The position numbers and the translations under genes are program-made. 64,000 nucleotides of DNA from an uncultured Eggerthellaceae bacterium (GTDB lineage: Bacteria; Actinomycetota; Coriobacteriia; Coriobacteriales; Eggerthellaceae): the NCBI GenBank assembly GCA_946618265.1, contig CAMOLA010000005.1, forward strand, positions 1-64,000. Reading direction: 5' to 3'. Below the pieces are notes generated by a model. The model was not told the origin of the DNA. It ran no database searches and saw nothing but the letters and a program-made list of their open reading frames with translations. Positions 43,201 through 49,500 of the stretch are shown here, piece after piece (the first letter of the stretch is position 1; each line of letters starts with the position of its first letter).

Positions 43201-43950
43201 GCGTGACGACGATCCGTTGCCCGCGATGTCGGCTTTGTTGTAACACCCGACGATCTGCGGCGTCTGGCGCATGTCGGACACGTGAGAGACGGCAGCAATT
43301 CCCGCAGCAACGCGCCCGATCACCTTGCCGCTCTCGACGCCCAAATCACGCACGACCGCATGAGGGCCAAGCGACCCGAAGAACGCCTGGTATCCGCCAT
43401 AGTTGTTTGCCGCCGAAAGATCGCCCGGATCGATGACCAAGCCGAAGACTTTATGCCCCGCACCGTCGAACGTCCCGTCGAAGAACGTCTCGCTCGACGA
43501 ATCGGTGCCATCGTAGCGGTTGATGTCGGCGATCGGCTTCCAGTTGCGCGATGACCCTGCTTCGTTGAGCACGAGATCGGCACCAAGGGTGACCGTCTTT
43601 CCTGCAAAGGTGTCCTGCTCGATATCGGCAGCCTTTCCCGATGAGATGAGCGCCAAGCCGGCAACCTGTTCGGGCGTTTCGAGCACGAATGCCGTTTTAC
43701 CGGAATCGTACCAGGACACATCGGCCGTCCCGTCCCACGCGCGCCCGCCCGATTGCCCTTCGGACACGTCTGCCACCTCGAGATCCGCCGTCGTAGCCGT
43801 TGCGAGGTCGCCCCCAAAGGCCGCAGCTGGGCTTCCCCATGCAATCAGCGCCCCGACGATCAGCGCAAGAACGGTGCAACATGCCATAAATGCAGCGCGC
43901 CGGACTGCGATGCGCTGCGCTCCGACGTCGTCCGTGCGATTGATGCCCAT
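37261..43950 (-). CDS. Giant secreted beta-helix (GLUG) and Ig-repeat surface protein with LRR-like C-terminus, 2229 aa
   Basis: This is the largest gene here and a paralogue of the one at 23401. It starts with a signal peptide and a DVSWYDSGKTAFVLETPEQV domain, then GLUG-type beta-helix segments with GTFDGAGHKVFGL and many CYNxG/CxNxG turns. Ten MBG-like Ig repeats are interspersed; the last six are nearly uninterrupted (for example IGDAVYTGSAIRPEVSV). Instead of the usual Lys-rich module it ends in a BspA/LRR_5-like segment (YRVTAVKARAFVGTPITKVV) and a basic tail. It probably is a surface adhesin or coat protein. GAGGGGGAATCGC precedes the ATG. It heads an operon with the subtilase at 34789. 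Confidence 0.85.
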   Translation of the reverse strand: MGINRTDDVGAQRIAVRRAAFMACCTVLALIVGALIAWGSPAAAFGGDLATATTADLEVADVSEGQSGGRAWDGTADVSWYDSGKTAFVLETPEQVAGLALISSGKAADIEQDTFAGKTVTLGADLVLNEAGSSRNWKPIADINRYDGTDSSSETFFDGTFDGAGHKVFGLVIDPGDLSAANNYGGYQAFFGSLGPHAVVRDLGVESGKVIGRVAAGIAAVSHVSDMRQTPQIVGCYNKADIAGNGSSSRGSGGIFAGEDQMGAGHSATVTDDYRAAVRIYDCYNQGSVISTGPAGGIAGTGSVQIRGCYNSGSIRTLVEGSTQTGAIVSNLFASGYTTAGDLSANGVVAHCYALDSSCPNLYRIYDAIHDANDPAFPSQLGSSTTKFLEQAELTVASALMGSSFEDDSLTDPKNGRFPLLYWQAGLPRLELANAHVVPIADQKYTSNPVKPAVEVRASEGGAKLVEGTDYLVRYEDNVDAGAARVVLTGVGRYAGEHEATFQIVQISLSDCVIEPLGGYWFYGEPVTPKLTVRTPSGSKLKEGEDYAVFYKDNDAAGRATATIKPVGAGTAGQQSTTFVLEAVSTTLAGAGTGDDPFVVSSKGDLQFVSRMVNTGAEKGRYANACYRLSADIDASPTAESPVSIDPIGLKLHPFAGTFDGAGHTITVGLSPNVLSDYIFEDPYENGWTNLALFCSTPRGNDDYGYELDDTVTIENLTIDGSVESRASASAFLGAVWESNVVLRNCTNKATVKRTNTFASNETAGFVAYASWYSRISFENCVNEGSVSGASAVAGFVGDAASSTISFKDCVNRGTIASSNMASGFIGEFQPNGSSYNRAHFTIENCANEGDVSTDYVYGAAGGFLGGINSSYSTLSDETCTIVASYNAGSITGSEGVGGIVGKVYHTPIEISGCYNVGTVTNRDAGELDRASGIMGYAAYQGPEPWLFSGVYNAGQLVNESADGASYDTAGILGCAFYGAVVNVRDAFYLDTAPAGIAVTSGSTWTSGPITGEAAHWSRDDLTRAGAGGAAEQLGSMYFDDDVAAPRNGGMPVLYWQAGKERRDLGATSISVEPVPAQCYSGYELRPPVVVVDSDRGYTLKEGSDYSLSYENNVVVDSVAVPTITITGRAFYYGQRTTTFAIEPMPISSCEIADIPAAWCAPGAAAKPSIRIARPSEYVTKPVLEEGRDYDIVVTGADAAGTATVTITGKGNYTGVEARQFDVHEASERLEGMGSKDNPYQLWTAADLELVAAKVNAGDVAYQHAYYRQGRDIDTADPLPSDSIGTAAHPFMGSFDGAGFALSRTVVCPGEGAAVFGHVENAVIRDVTVEGSIETTDYWKVCTSGLVSMATGSLLMEDCINKAHLAAQSTYVGGLVGRVQSAEGHVRLTRCANLASFGTLESASQNGNAYLGGLVGCLVASDATIADCHNAGSLAADEELGGLVGYVTSGAKQTKLHVKRSYNTGAMSTGILGGGLVGYVFGNSDLELSDCYSTGVVTGRGLIDCVDGVGGLVGGQAAGVMTMTRCYAAGPVTGSRDGSAVAGGLVGELESRVSPATISASFYRVDEGASIGSVGIDSAASIDDASQGVGSEQLKTDETLRVLGFAFGPDVRLVNFGFPILPSQKTSIAGCIAGVVAEQTYTGYPIEPAIGLFDPSGVVLREGRDYAVAYDGNVDAGAATITFVGVGAYTGMKTCTFEIMPAAIEDCAVAEIGDVPLGDDGAVPSLRLTNPSGKQLVEGVDFVVSYAGNKAIGTATATIVGKGNYAGVRAVTFEAVARVALGASDVAPIEDVRYTGEAVEPDPVVTVAGKELVRGVDYEARYENNVDAGTACVVVTGKGLYKGDVRVEFAIVKEDIAKATFDEIDEIVFAGVPAEPAVNARMGASKLERGRDYEVTYRDNAEPGQATAVVRGMGLYAGTAEITFEIREAALTAGDVSPIGDAVYTGSAIRPEVSVAFGARALERGVDYTVVYANNVDVGTAIVTVVGKGMYSGQAQVTFQIEPAPLAKVAVGQIPAQNYAGKPVVPAVVATFNGQALVPGVDFAVSCENNGRVGNAVAVLVGRGNFAGSMRVPFVVAGGAEVGSKIVAQMGKGKASFRVTAPGEVELASLTGFKGSAFTADVVSVDGVSYRVTAVKARAFVGTPITKVVLGKHVRKVAKRAFAGAKSLRSVVVKTKKLKKGSVKGCFAGSTVKSVKVKVGKKSANKKFVKRYRKTLGKKSVSGKKVTVK

Positions 43951-44048
43951 GCGATTCCCCCTCGAGACGCGCAGAAAGGCCCGCAGTCCGATATTCGGCG
44001 GACCTCATCTGCTGTATTTTTGCAAGATTAGTTTTATTTCCGTACAGT

Positions 44049-44065
44049 AGTATTTGAAGAATACT
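44049..44065. promoter_or_regulatory. Possible operator in front of the giant-protein operon
   Basis: AGTATT and AATACT form an inverted repeat around TGAAG, about 100 bp upstream of the start at 43950 and just after the TetR gene. The TetR protein is a natural candidate ligand, but nothing proves it. Confidence 0.3.
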
Positions 44066-44173
44066 TTTTAAACGAGCGGGTTTTCAATTACCAGCTCTGC
44101 CATCTGTGGCGCGTTTGGGTTACATCTGCGGAACGTGACACCGCGTTTCGGCGGCCGCCCTACCGCAACGCGC

Positions 44174-44761
44174 CTATCGTTCCGAGAGAATGTTCCAAAA
44201 CGGAAGCGCCATATCGGCGTAGAGCTTGGCCATCGTCGCCTGGGACAATGCGAAGCCATCGCAGATCCACCGCTCGATCATCAAGGCAAGGGACGAACCA
44301 AAATAGTACGCGATGTACGACCCTTCCGGCGTATCGGCCGAAAGACCCACCCGCTCGAGAGTCCTTGCATACAGCGAGCTCAACGCTTTAGTCGCCACCG
44401 ACGCGAACGTGCTGTCAACACCCCTCATGGGCACGACCAGATTACGGTAATACGCGCCGTCCTCCTGCACCGCCGCGAATATGCGCTCGTGAATTGCCTG
44501 CCCCATACCACGCACTTCGTCGTTCGAGAGCATGGCGCACAGCGACCGCACCGGATCGACGACATCTCGCGAAAACGACGCCTCGATGATGCTCTCCTTG
44601 CTATCGAAGTACGTGTAAAACGTCTTGCGCGAAACATGGGCATGCTCGCATACGTCCTTGACCGTGATGCTGCGATACCGAGTTGTTTCCAGCAAGCCCC
44701 TGAAGCTTTGCTCAATAATTGCGGCTGTTTCGTTCAAGTTGCGTTGCTTCCCTATCCCCAT
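44174..44761 (-). CDS. TetR-family transcriptional regulator
   Basis: The N-terminal helix-turn-helix (residues 10-55) is clear: AAIIEQSFRGLLETTRYRSITVKDVCEHAHVSRKTFYTYFDSKESII. The C-terminal part is a helical ligand-binding and dimerisation region with no match I recognise. TetR proteins usually repress adjacent genes until a small molecule binds. It lies upstream of the giant surface-protein operon in the same direction, with 223 bp between them that carry an inverted repeat. An ACGAAACGTG motif lies about 100 bp upstream of its own start. Confidence 0.9.
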   Translation of the reverse strand: MGIGKQRNLNETAAIIEQSFRGLLETTRYRSITVKDVCEHAHVSRKTFYTYFDSKESIIEASFSRDVVDPVRSLCAMLSNDEVRGMGQAIHERIFAAVQEDGAYYRNLVVPMRGVDSTFASVATKALSSLYARTLERVGLSADTPEGSYIAYYFGSSLALMIERWICDGFALSQATMAKLYADMALPFWNILSER

Positions 44762-44860
44762 GCAGACCCAGTAAGAAATACTATTCTAGTTGTATGTTAT
44801 TTTCAATAGGAAATATAGTCATGATTAAAAGCTTTTTAGTCACATTTCATTGCGTCTCTT

Positions 44861-44870
44861 CACGTTTCGT
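44861..44870. promoter_or_regulatory. ACGAAACGTG motif upstream of the TetR gene
   Basis: Exact copy of the decamer found upstream of modA, mop and the 61-63 kb operon. It lies next to a MITE-like element. Confidence 0.35.
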
Positions 44871-44879
44871 ATTCCGCCA

Positions 44880-45066
44880 GTGAAACGGGTCTCCAGGGCG
44901 ACTGTTTCATAGGGGAGATAAAGGCCCGCACGATGAGTGGGCTGGCGGCAAAAATGTGCGGCCGTCATAAAAAGGGACTGTCCCCTTTTATGACGGCCGG
45001 AGGTGCAATGACCATCTGAACCCGCCCAGGGTAGTGTTTCACCCTTACCCTGGAGACACGCTTCAC
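44880..45066. repeat. MITE-like element, copy 3
   Basis: The left end GTGAAACGGGTCTCCAGGG and the inverted right end CCCTGGAGACACGCTTCAC delimit about 187 bp. The interior contains GGGGAGATAAAGGCCCGCA, a GGCCGTCATAAAA-armed GGGACTGTCCCC palindrome (44960-44998) and CTGAACCCGCCC. No coding potential is seen. It lies directly upstream of the zinc-ribbon gene. Confidence 0.8.
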
Positions 45067-45118
45067 TTTCAACTACAATGAAGACGCTTGCAAAACGCAA
45101 CCGAGGAGATGATGTGCG

Positions 45119-45508
45119 ATGACGACATGCATGTACTGCGGAGAGCAAATCGCGGATGGCCTGAAGTTCTGCCCGAACTGCGGCGCGGCATTGCCCGTCG
45201 AGGCGCCGCAGGTGGTTCAGCCCGAAGTGATTCCGCCTTCCGACTACGGTCAGCAGCAAACCGGGTATCAGCAGCCCGGATACCAGCAACCGCAGGCAAA
45301 CTACGGCGCGCCGGCCGTCAACGACAGCGGTAGTATCGGATGGGGCGTGCTCGGCTTCTTCTTCCCCATCGTCGGGCTCATTCTGTTCCTGGTATGGAAA
45401 AACACCAAGCCGCAGAGCGCGAAGGTCGCCGGCATCGGCGCCATCATCGGCTTCGTGCTCGGCCTGATCAGCAACATGGGCCTGATCATGTCAGCAGGCA
45501 TGATGTAA
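45119..45508 (+). CDS. Zinc-ribbon membrane protein (129 aa)
   Basis: An N-terminal zinc ribbon has two CxxC pairs (CMYCGEQIADGLKFCPNCG, residues 4-22). A Gln/Tyr/Pro-rich linker with YQQPGYQQP repeats follows. Two hydrophobic segments at about residues 72-92 (WGVLGFFFPIVGLILFLVW) and 101-125 should span the membrane. Similar small zinc-ribbon/TM proteins are common in gram-positive bacteria, mostly without assigned function. GAGGAG lies 11 bases before the ATG. The gene is bracketed by two MITE-like elements. Confidence 0.82.
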   Translation: MTTCMYCGEQIADGLKFCPNCGAALPVEAPQVVQPEVIPPSDYGQQQTGYQQPGYQQPQANYGAPAVNDSGSIGWGVLGFFFPIVGLILFLVWKNTKPQSAKVAGIGAIIGFVLGLISNMGLIMSAGMM

Positions 45509-45628
45509 ACCGAAACAGGTCTCCAGGGTATTTGTTTCACGCTAGAACACTGATCGAAAGGGAGCCTCCCCTTCGATCAGTGTGGCTGGCGAAGAAAGCA
45601 GTTGTCGCTTGAACCCTTGTTTCAGGAT
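45509..45628. repeat. MITE-like element, copy 4 (short form)
   Basis: It starts at the base after the zinc-ribbon stop codon with CCGAAACAGGTCTCCAGGG and ends near TTGAACCCTTGTTTCAGG. A palindrome with ACTGATCGAAAGGGAG-type arms lies inside (45547-45583, one mismatch). Confidence 0.7.
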
Positions 45629-45636
45629 GACATTCG

Positions 45637-45671
45637 AAAGCTGGGCAAGTATCGCGCTCGCCCAGCTTTTT
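45637..45671 (+). terminator. Intrinsic terminator downstream of the zinc-ribbon gene
   Basis: The stem AAAGCTGGGC/GCCCAGCTTT is followed by T residues (TTTTTAAATC) on the plus strand. The short repeat element lies between it and the stop codon. Confidence 0.8.
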
Positions 45672-46094
45672 AAATCACCACGCGCCGAATCACGAGCGAC
45701 ATGAATTCGGAATCGTACACTTCGGCCCAAATTCGCCAATATCTCCAAAACCTGGCATAAATGCGGCTAAGTGCACGACCATCTGGCAAATTTCACCTCA
45801 AATGTACGAAACCCGGGGCTTTTTCTCGTCCGGAATCGTACATTTCACAAGGTTTCTGCCACGAAATCGACAGCCTGGTGAAAATCTCGCGAAATGTATG
45901 ATAGACGACGAGTGGGGCTGTGGAAAACTTCAACTCGAAGACCTATCGGCCCACAACCGACTCGACAGGGCTTCTTGTTGTGGCGCCGGCCGAACGCCCG
46001 TCAGCCGTTGTCGACGGCACCATGAACGCTCCTGCGGAAAGCTTGCCGACATGCGACGAGCATCCTTTTGAGACAGTCCCACTCCGATCGTTCG
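45672..46094. other. Intergenic stretch between two converging transcripts
   Basis: I see no convincing gene. An inverted pair AAATGTACGA and TCGTACATTT (about 45799-45845), and a third GAATCGTACACTTC copy near 45709, suggest another small repeat or a binding region. Confidence 0.5.
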
Positions 46095-47384
46095 CTATTT
46101 CGCGAAGGGGCGCAGGGCCACGGTTATCATGTCGCCGGCTTTCGGCGACTCGATGCCGGGGCCGTTCTGCAGGCCGTAGTAGGCGAAAGCGCCCTCGGCT
46201 TCGACGGGACCGGGATGGGTCGACGACGTAGGCACGGCTTCGATCACGCCATCGGCGCCCATGCGCAACACGACCTGCTTGATGCCGAAGAACGGGCCAG
46301 CTTCGCGCGGACGCGCCTCGCCCTTGGGCTTGGCCTCGGCCGCCGGCTTGCCGCCTTTGGGGCCGGGATGGCCGCCTTTGCCAAACGCTTCGGCAAGGCG
46401 CACCTCGATGCGCGCGGGCTGCGGCTCCTGGCCCAGGAACTTCTGCATGGCGGGGCGCAGGTAGAAATCGGTCGTGAACGCCGCGCCACCCGGAGGGCCC
46501 GAGATGCCGATGACCGGCGTGCCGTCGAGCACCGAGCACGAGCTGTGATGGCCGGGCCCGTGGTTGGTCTGATGGTAGAGCACCTCCCCGATGCGCTCCA
46601 AGATCTCGAGCGACCAGTCGTCGCTGCCCTTGGAAGAGCCAGCATTCAGCACCACGATGTCGGCTTCGGTCGCCGCCTTGCGCAGGGCCGCCTCGATGGC
46701 CTCGGGGTCGTCGGGCGTGATGGGATACAGCAGCGCCTCGCCACCCCACTGCTCGATCTTGCCCTTCATGAGCAAGCTGTTCGTCTCGATGTTGCGGCCG
46801 AGCGGAATCTCGCCGCCAACGGGCACGAGTTCGTTGCCCGTGGGAAGGAAGGCGACCTTGGGCTTGACGACGACGGGCACCTCGGCGTTGTTGCCGCTCG
46901 CGATATGCGCCGCCAGAAGCGGCGTGATCACCGTACCCGCTTCGACCAGCACATCGCCCGCGTGGAACTTGCTGCCAGCCGGGCGCGTTCCCGCGAACTG
47001 GGCCGAGGGCGCGGCCTCGATTTCGACATGCTGGTTGTCATCGCTCACCTTCACATGCTCGATGACGATGGCCGTGTCGAACCCCTCTGGCATGGCAACG
47101 CCCGTGTTGGCGAACTCCCAATCGACGCCGCGCACCCATGCGCTCGTATCGGGCACGCCGCCGTCGAGTGCCGCGAAATCCGCCCAATGCACGGCAATCG
47201 AATCGAGCCCGCACGTCAGCGCATTGGGCATGTCGAGCTGCGCCACGGCGTCTTCCGCCAGCACGCGTCCGATTGCCTGATCGATGGGTACGACCTCGAT
47301 TGCCGGATCGAACTGGCAGGAGCCGAGGATGGCTTCGACCGCCTGCTCCTTCGTCACCTGGATATGCTGAGAATGATCGCGCAT
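46095..47384 (-). CDS. moeA: Molybdopterin molybdenumtransferase MoeA
   Basis: MoeA inserts molybdate into adenylylated molybdopterin, the last step of cofactor assembly. The start (MRDHSQHIQVTKEQAVEAIL) has AAAGGG upstream. Family landmarks are AIGRVLAEDAVAQLDMP with an altered substrate motif (NALTCGLDSIAVHWADF in place of the usual NSAMDGYA), KPKVAFLPTGNELVPVGG, and the MoCF-binding motif region DIVVLNAGSSKGSDDW, followed by PVIGISGPPGGAAFTT. A Gly/Pro/Lys-rich insert (GKGGHPGPKGGKPAAEAKP) near residue 330 is unusual. The changed N-terminal motif suggests a divergent MoeA-like form. It stands alone, 30 kb from modABC. Confidence 0.88.
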   Translation of the reverse strand: MRDHSQHIQVTKEQAVEAILGSCQFDPAIEVVPIDQAIGRVLAEDAVAQLDMPNALTCGLDSIAVHWADFAALDGGVPDTSAWVRGVDWEFANTGVAMPEGFDTAIVIEHVKVSDDNQHVEIEAAPSAQFAGTRPAGSKFHAGDVLVEAGTVITPLLAAHIASGNNAEVPVVVKPKVAFLPTGNELVPVGGEIPLGRNIETNSLLMKGKIEQWGGEALLYPITPDDPEAIEAALRKAATEADIVVLNAGSSKGSDDWSLEILERIGEVLYHQTNHGPGHHSSCSVLDGTPVIGISGPPGGAAFTTDFYLRPAMQKFLGQEPQPARIEVRLAEAFGKGGHPGPKGGKPAAEAKPKGEARPREAGPFFGIKQVVLRMGADGVIEAVPTSSTHPGPVEAEGAFAYYGLQNGPGIESPKAGDMITVALRPFAK

Positions 47385-47450
47385 ACACGCACCCTTTCTT
47401 CCAAAGACCACGGGGGAATCGCGGCCACAATGCTTTCTTATTCATCTGAA

Positions 47451-47467
47451 AGGATACTATATCCTAT
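47451..47467. promoter_or_regulatory. Candidate operator upstream of moeA
   Basis: The palindrome AGGATA-CTA-TATCCT (47451-47465) overlaps the decamer TATATCCTAT (47458-47467), which also occurs in the modA promoter region. On the minus strand TATAGT inside it could be the moeA -10 box. Confidence 0.4.
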
Positions 47468-47670
47468 CTGGCCGGCGAACCAGGAAACACGAAACGTTCC
47501 AACGCTCGAAAACCCTTCCACGAGGCTATGCTCAAATCCTCCCATCATGGCCAACCCTACCAGTTTGCTCTGGCGCCGCATAGTTTGCCAGCCTCGTCAC
47601 TCGCGCATCCGACGGCCTTGCCGCTCGCGTCCGCAAATCTTCAGTCCGCCAATCGACGTGTTACTATTCT

Positions 47671-47688
47671 TGTAATTTTTTTATTACA
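47671..47688. promoter_or_regulatory. Possible HipB operator
   Basis: TGTAAT and ATTACA form an inverted repeat with a 6-T spacer about 75 bp upstream of hipB. HipB-type antitoxins repress their own operon, so this is a plausible site; it could also be a weak terminator. Confidence 0.35.
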
Positions 47689-47762
47689 TCGTTATCGGTA
47701 TTAACATGCATATAAACTGCTATATTTTGTATATGTAAATTTTTTTTAACAAGGAATGTATA

Positions 47763-48053
47763 ATGCTTGATTTCCAAGACATAGGCATGAAAGTGACGTT
47801 GAGGCGCAAAGAGCTGAAACTGAGCCAGAGCGATGTTGCTCGGAGCGCAAACGTGGTACGACAGACCATAGCCCGCATCGAAGGGGGTTTGGGCGGCAGC
47901 GTAGCGTCAAGCACGCTCTTGTCGGTGCTGAACGCCCTGAACTACGATCTCGTATTGGAATTTGGCTTACGGGACACGCCTCTTTCCGAAGAGCCATTCG
48001 ACCTCGAGGGTTATTTGGACGACAAGTACTTCGGAAGCGAGGATGAATGGTAA
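47763..48053 (+). CDS. hipB: HipB-like antitoxin, XRE-family regulator
   Basis: The 96-residue protein has a lambda-repressor-like helix-turn-helix: LRRKELKLSQSDVARSANVVRQTIARIEGGLGGSVASSTLLSVLNAL (residues 13-60). An acidic C-terminal tail (DDKYFGSEDEW) follows. In the HipBA family the antitoxin neutralises the HipA kinase and represses the operon. AAGGA precedes the ATG. The last codons overlap hipA by 7 bp, so the two are translationally coupled. Confidence 0.88.
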   Translation: MLDFQDIGMKVTLRRKELKLSQSDVARSANVVRQTIARIEGGLGGSVASSTLLSVLNALNYDLVLEFGLRDTPLSEEPFDLEGYLDDKYFGSEDEW

Positions 48054-49378
48054 CGCCCAAAATGCTCCATGTACTCGTAGCTGACCGCAATGCCGGAACG
48101 CTTTACTGCGACCCCGACGGCAAGCTTGGTTTCGTCTACAGACCAGACTACGAAGGCCCAGACTTGTCGGTGAGCATGCCGGTCGAAGGGCGGGAATTCT
48201 GGGGGCGCCGCGTCCACGCCTGGTTCGCCGGTCTGCTGCCAGACAGCTTGGATGTTCGACGTGGCATGGCAGCCATCGCAGAATGCGGCCCCAACAGCGT
48301 GTTCGGCCTGCTCAGAGTTTTCGGCCTTGATCTCCCAGGGGCCGTCCAAGTGCTTAGCGAAGACTCGCTCGACCTCTTGGAACGCGAGTCGGGATATGCG
48401 GAGGCGACTCCCGCGCAAGTGAGAGCTCGCTTGGAAAAGATCGCTGGTGCAGAACGCCGCAACGCGGCATCCCGCTGGATGGAGCCGGGCGAGCGCTGGT
48501 CACTCGGCGGGAACCAGGGCAAAATCGCGCTCAGGGCGTTTGACGGAAAATGGTATACATGCCTGGGGAATGCCGCATCGAACGTCATCGTGAAGCCTGG
48601 CGTATCCTGGCTCGATTCCCAAGCCCTTGACGAATGCGTCTGCATGAGACTGGCGAAGCGCGTGGGCCTGCCAACTGCGAATGTGAGCTTGCATTCGTTC
48701 GACGGATACGAGGCCATCGTCATCGAAAGATACGATCGAGTCACTCTAGAAGGAGGATCGGTGTTTCGCATCCACCAGGAGGACTTCTGCCAAGCCCTCG
48801 GCGTCGTTCCCGAAAAGAAGTACGCAGCAGATGGGGGGCCGACCTCTGCCGCAGCGATTAACCTTGTTGACGGAGACAGCACGGGACGAGGCAAAAAGCT
48901 CTTCTTCGATGCGCTCGTTTTCAACTACCTCCTGGCAGCAACCGATGCGCACGCCAAAAACTACTCGCTGCTCCATACGACCAAGGGGCTGTACCGCATG
49001 GCCCCGTTGTACGACATCGCGAGCATTATGCCCTACATGAAGAAGGGAACAGTGTACCGGCTTGCCATGTCGATAGGAGGAGAGAACCGCGTAGGCTGGC
49101 TTCGCAAGGCGTCGCTTGCAAAGTTCTCGAGCATGCACGGACTTGACCAGGAATTGCTCGAGAACCGCGTGGACGTGTTGGCGGAACGCGTAATGGCCAA
49201 CATCGAGACAACCATTGACGAATTCGCATCCTGCGAGGGCATTGACCAGCTCGCAAGCCTTCTCATCCCGCGCGTGCGCGGCCTCTGCCAAGCAGCACAA
49301 CGCAACGTTCGCGTCGGAAGCGACCGCTTCAAGCCTTTCGACGCATCGCGTCTCAACCCAAACGTGCCGAGAGGATGA
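48047..49378 (+). CDS. hipA: HipA-like serine/threonine kinase toxin
   Basis: HipA kinases phosphorylate glutamyl-tRNA synthetase or other targets and can slow growth. The 443-residue length is normal. The N-terminal subdomain has WFAGLLPDSLDVRRGMA. The ATP-binding Gly-rich region is SLGGNQGKIALR near residue 150, with NVIVKPGVSW supplying the conserved Lys and EAIVIERYDR the hinge. The catalytic loop is NYLLAATDAHAKNYSLL, with Asp and Asn around residue 300, and the metal-binding DFG-like motif is APLYDIAS. The motif set looks complete, so the kinase is probably active. A short interleaved inverted repeat overlaps its stop codon. Confidence 0.92.
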   Translation: MVTPKMLHVLVADRNAGTLYCDPDGKLGFVYRPDYEGPDLSVSMPVEGREFWGRRVHAWFAGLLPDSLDVRRGMAAIAECGPNSVFGLLRVFGLDLPGAVQVLSEDSLDLLERESGYAEATPAQVRARLEKIAGAERRNAASRWMEPGERWSLGGNQGKIALRAFDGKWYTCLGNAASNVIVKPGVSWLDSQALDECVCMRLAKRVGLPTANVSLHSFDGYEAIVIERYDRVTLEGGSVFRIHQEDFCQALGVVPEKKYAADGGPTSAAAINLVDGDSTGRGKKLFFDALVFNYLLAATDAHAKNYSLLHTTKGLYRMAPLYDIASIMPYMKKGTVYRLAMSIGGENRVGWLRKASLAKFSSMHGLDQELLENRVDVLAERVMANIETTIDEFASCEGIDQLASLLIPRVRGLCQAAQRNVRVGSDRFKPFDASRLNPNVPRG

Positions 49379-49418
49379 TTCTCCGCACCTGACACTTCAT
49401 CGGAGAATCTGTCAGGTG
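49377..49418. other. Interleaved inverted repeats at the hipA stop codon (pseudoknot-like)
   Basis: GATTCTCCG (49377-49385) is complementary to CGGAGAATC (49401-49409). CACCTGACA (49386-49394) is complementary to TGTCAGGTG (49410-49418). The order A-B-A'-B' with a 6-nt gap is that of an H-type pseudoknot, or of two mutually exclusive 9-bp hairpins. Confidence 0.75.
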
Positions 49419-49426
49419 ATCGGGCC

Positions 49427-49455
49427 AAACAAAAGCTGCCCGCCGAAGCGGGCAG
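49427..49455 (-). terminator. Intrinsic terminator of mop
   Basis: On the minus strand CTGCCCGC-TTCG-GCGGGCAG forms a stem with a stable tetraloop, followed by CTTTTGTTT. It lies about 45 bp past the mop stop codon. A degenerate member of the dispersed palindromes (about 49463-49487) lies between. Confidence 0.85.
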
Positions 49456-49500
49456 TTACTATCCATTTGGGGAGCCTCCCCTTTTGGCCGTTTTCGAAAA

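Larger units (their letters stand above)
47412..47762. other. Shared promoter region between moeA and hipB
   Basis: These 351 bp separate the divergent moeA and hipBA genes. They hold a perfect AGGATA-CTA-TATCCT palindrome, an ACGAAACGTT word (47489-47498), a TGTAAT-N6-ATTACA palindrome and AT-rich promoter sequence near hipB. No gene is visible. Confidence 0.6.

Noticed and set aside
45802..46071. Small plus-strand gene of 89 codons
   Set aside because: No ribosome-binding site, odd composition, and it covers an inverted-repeat region.
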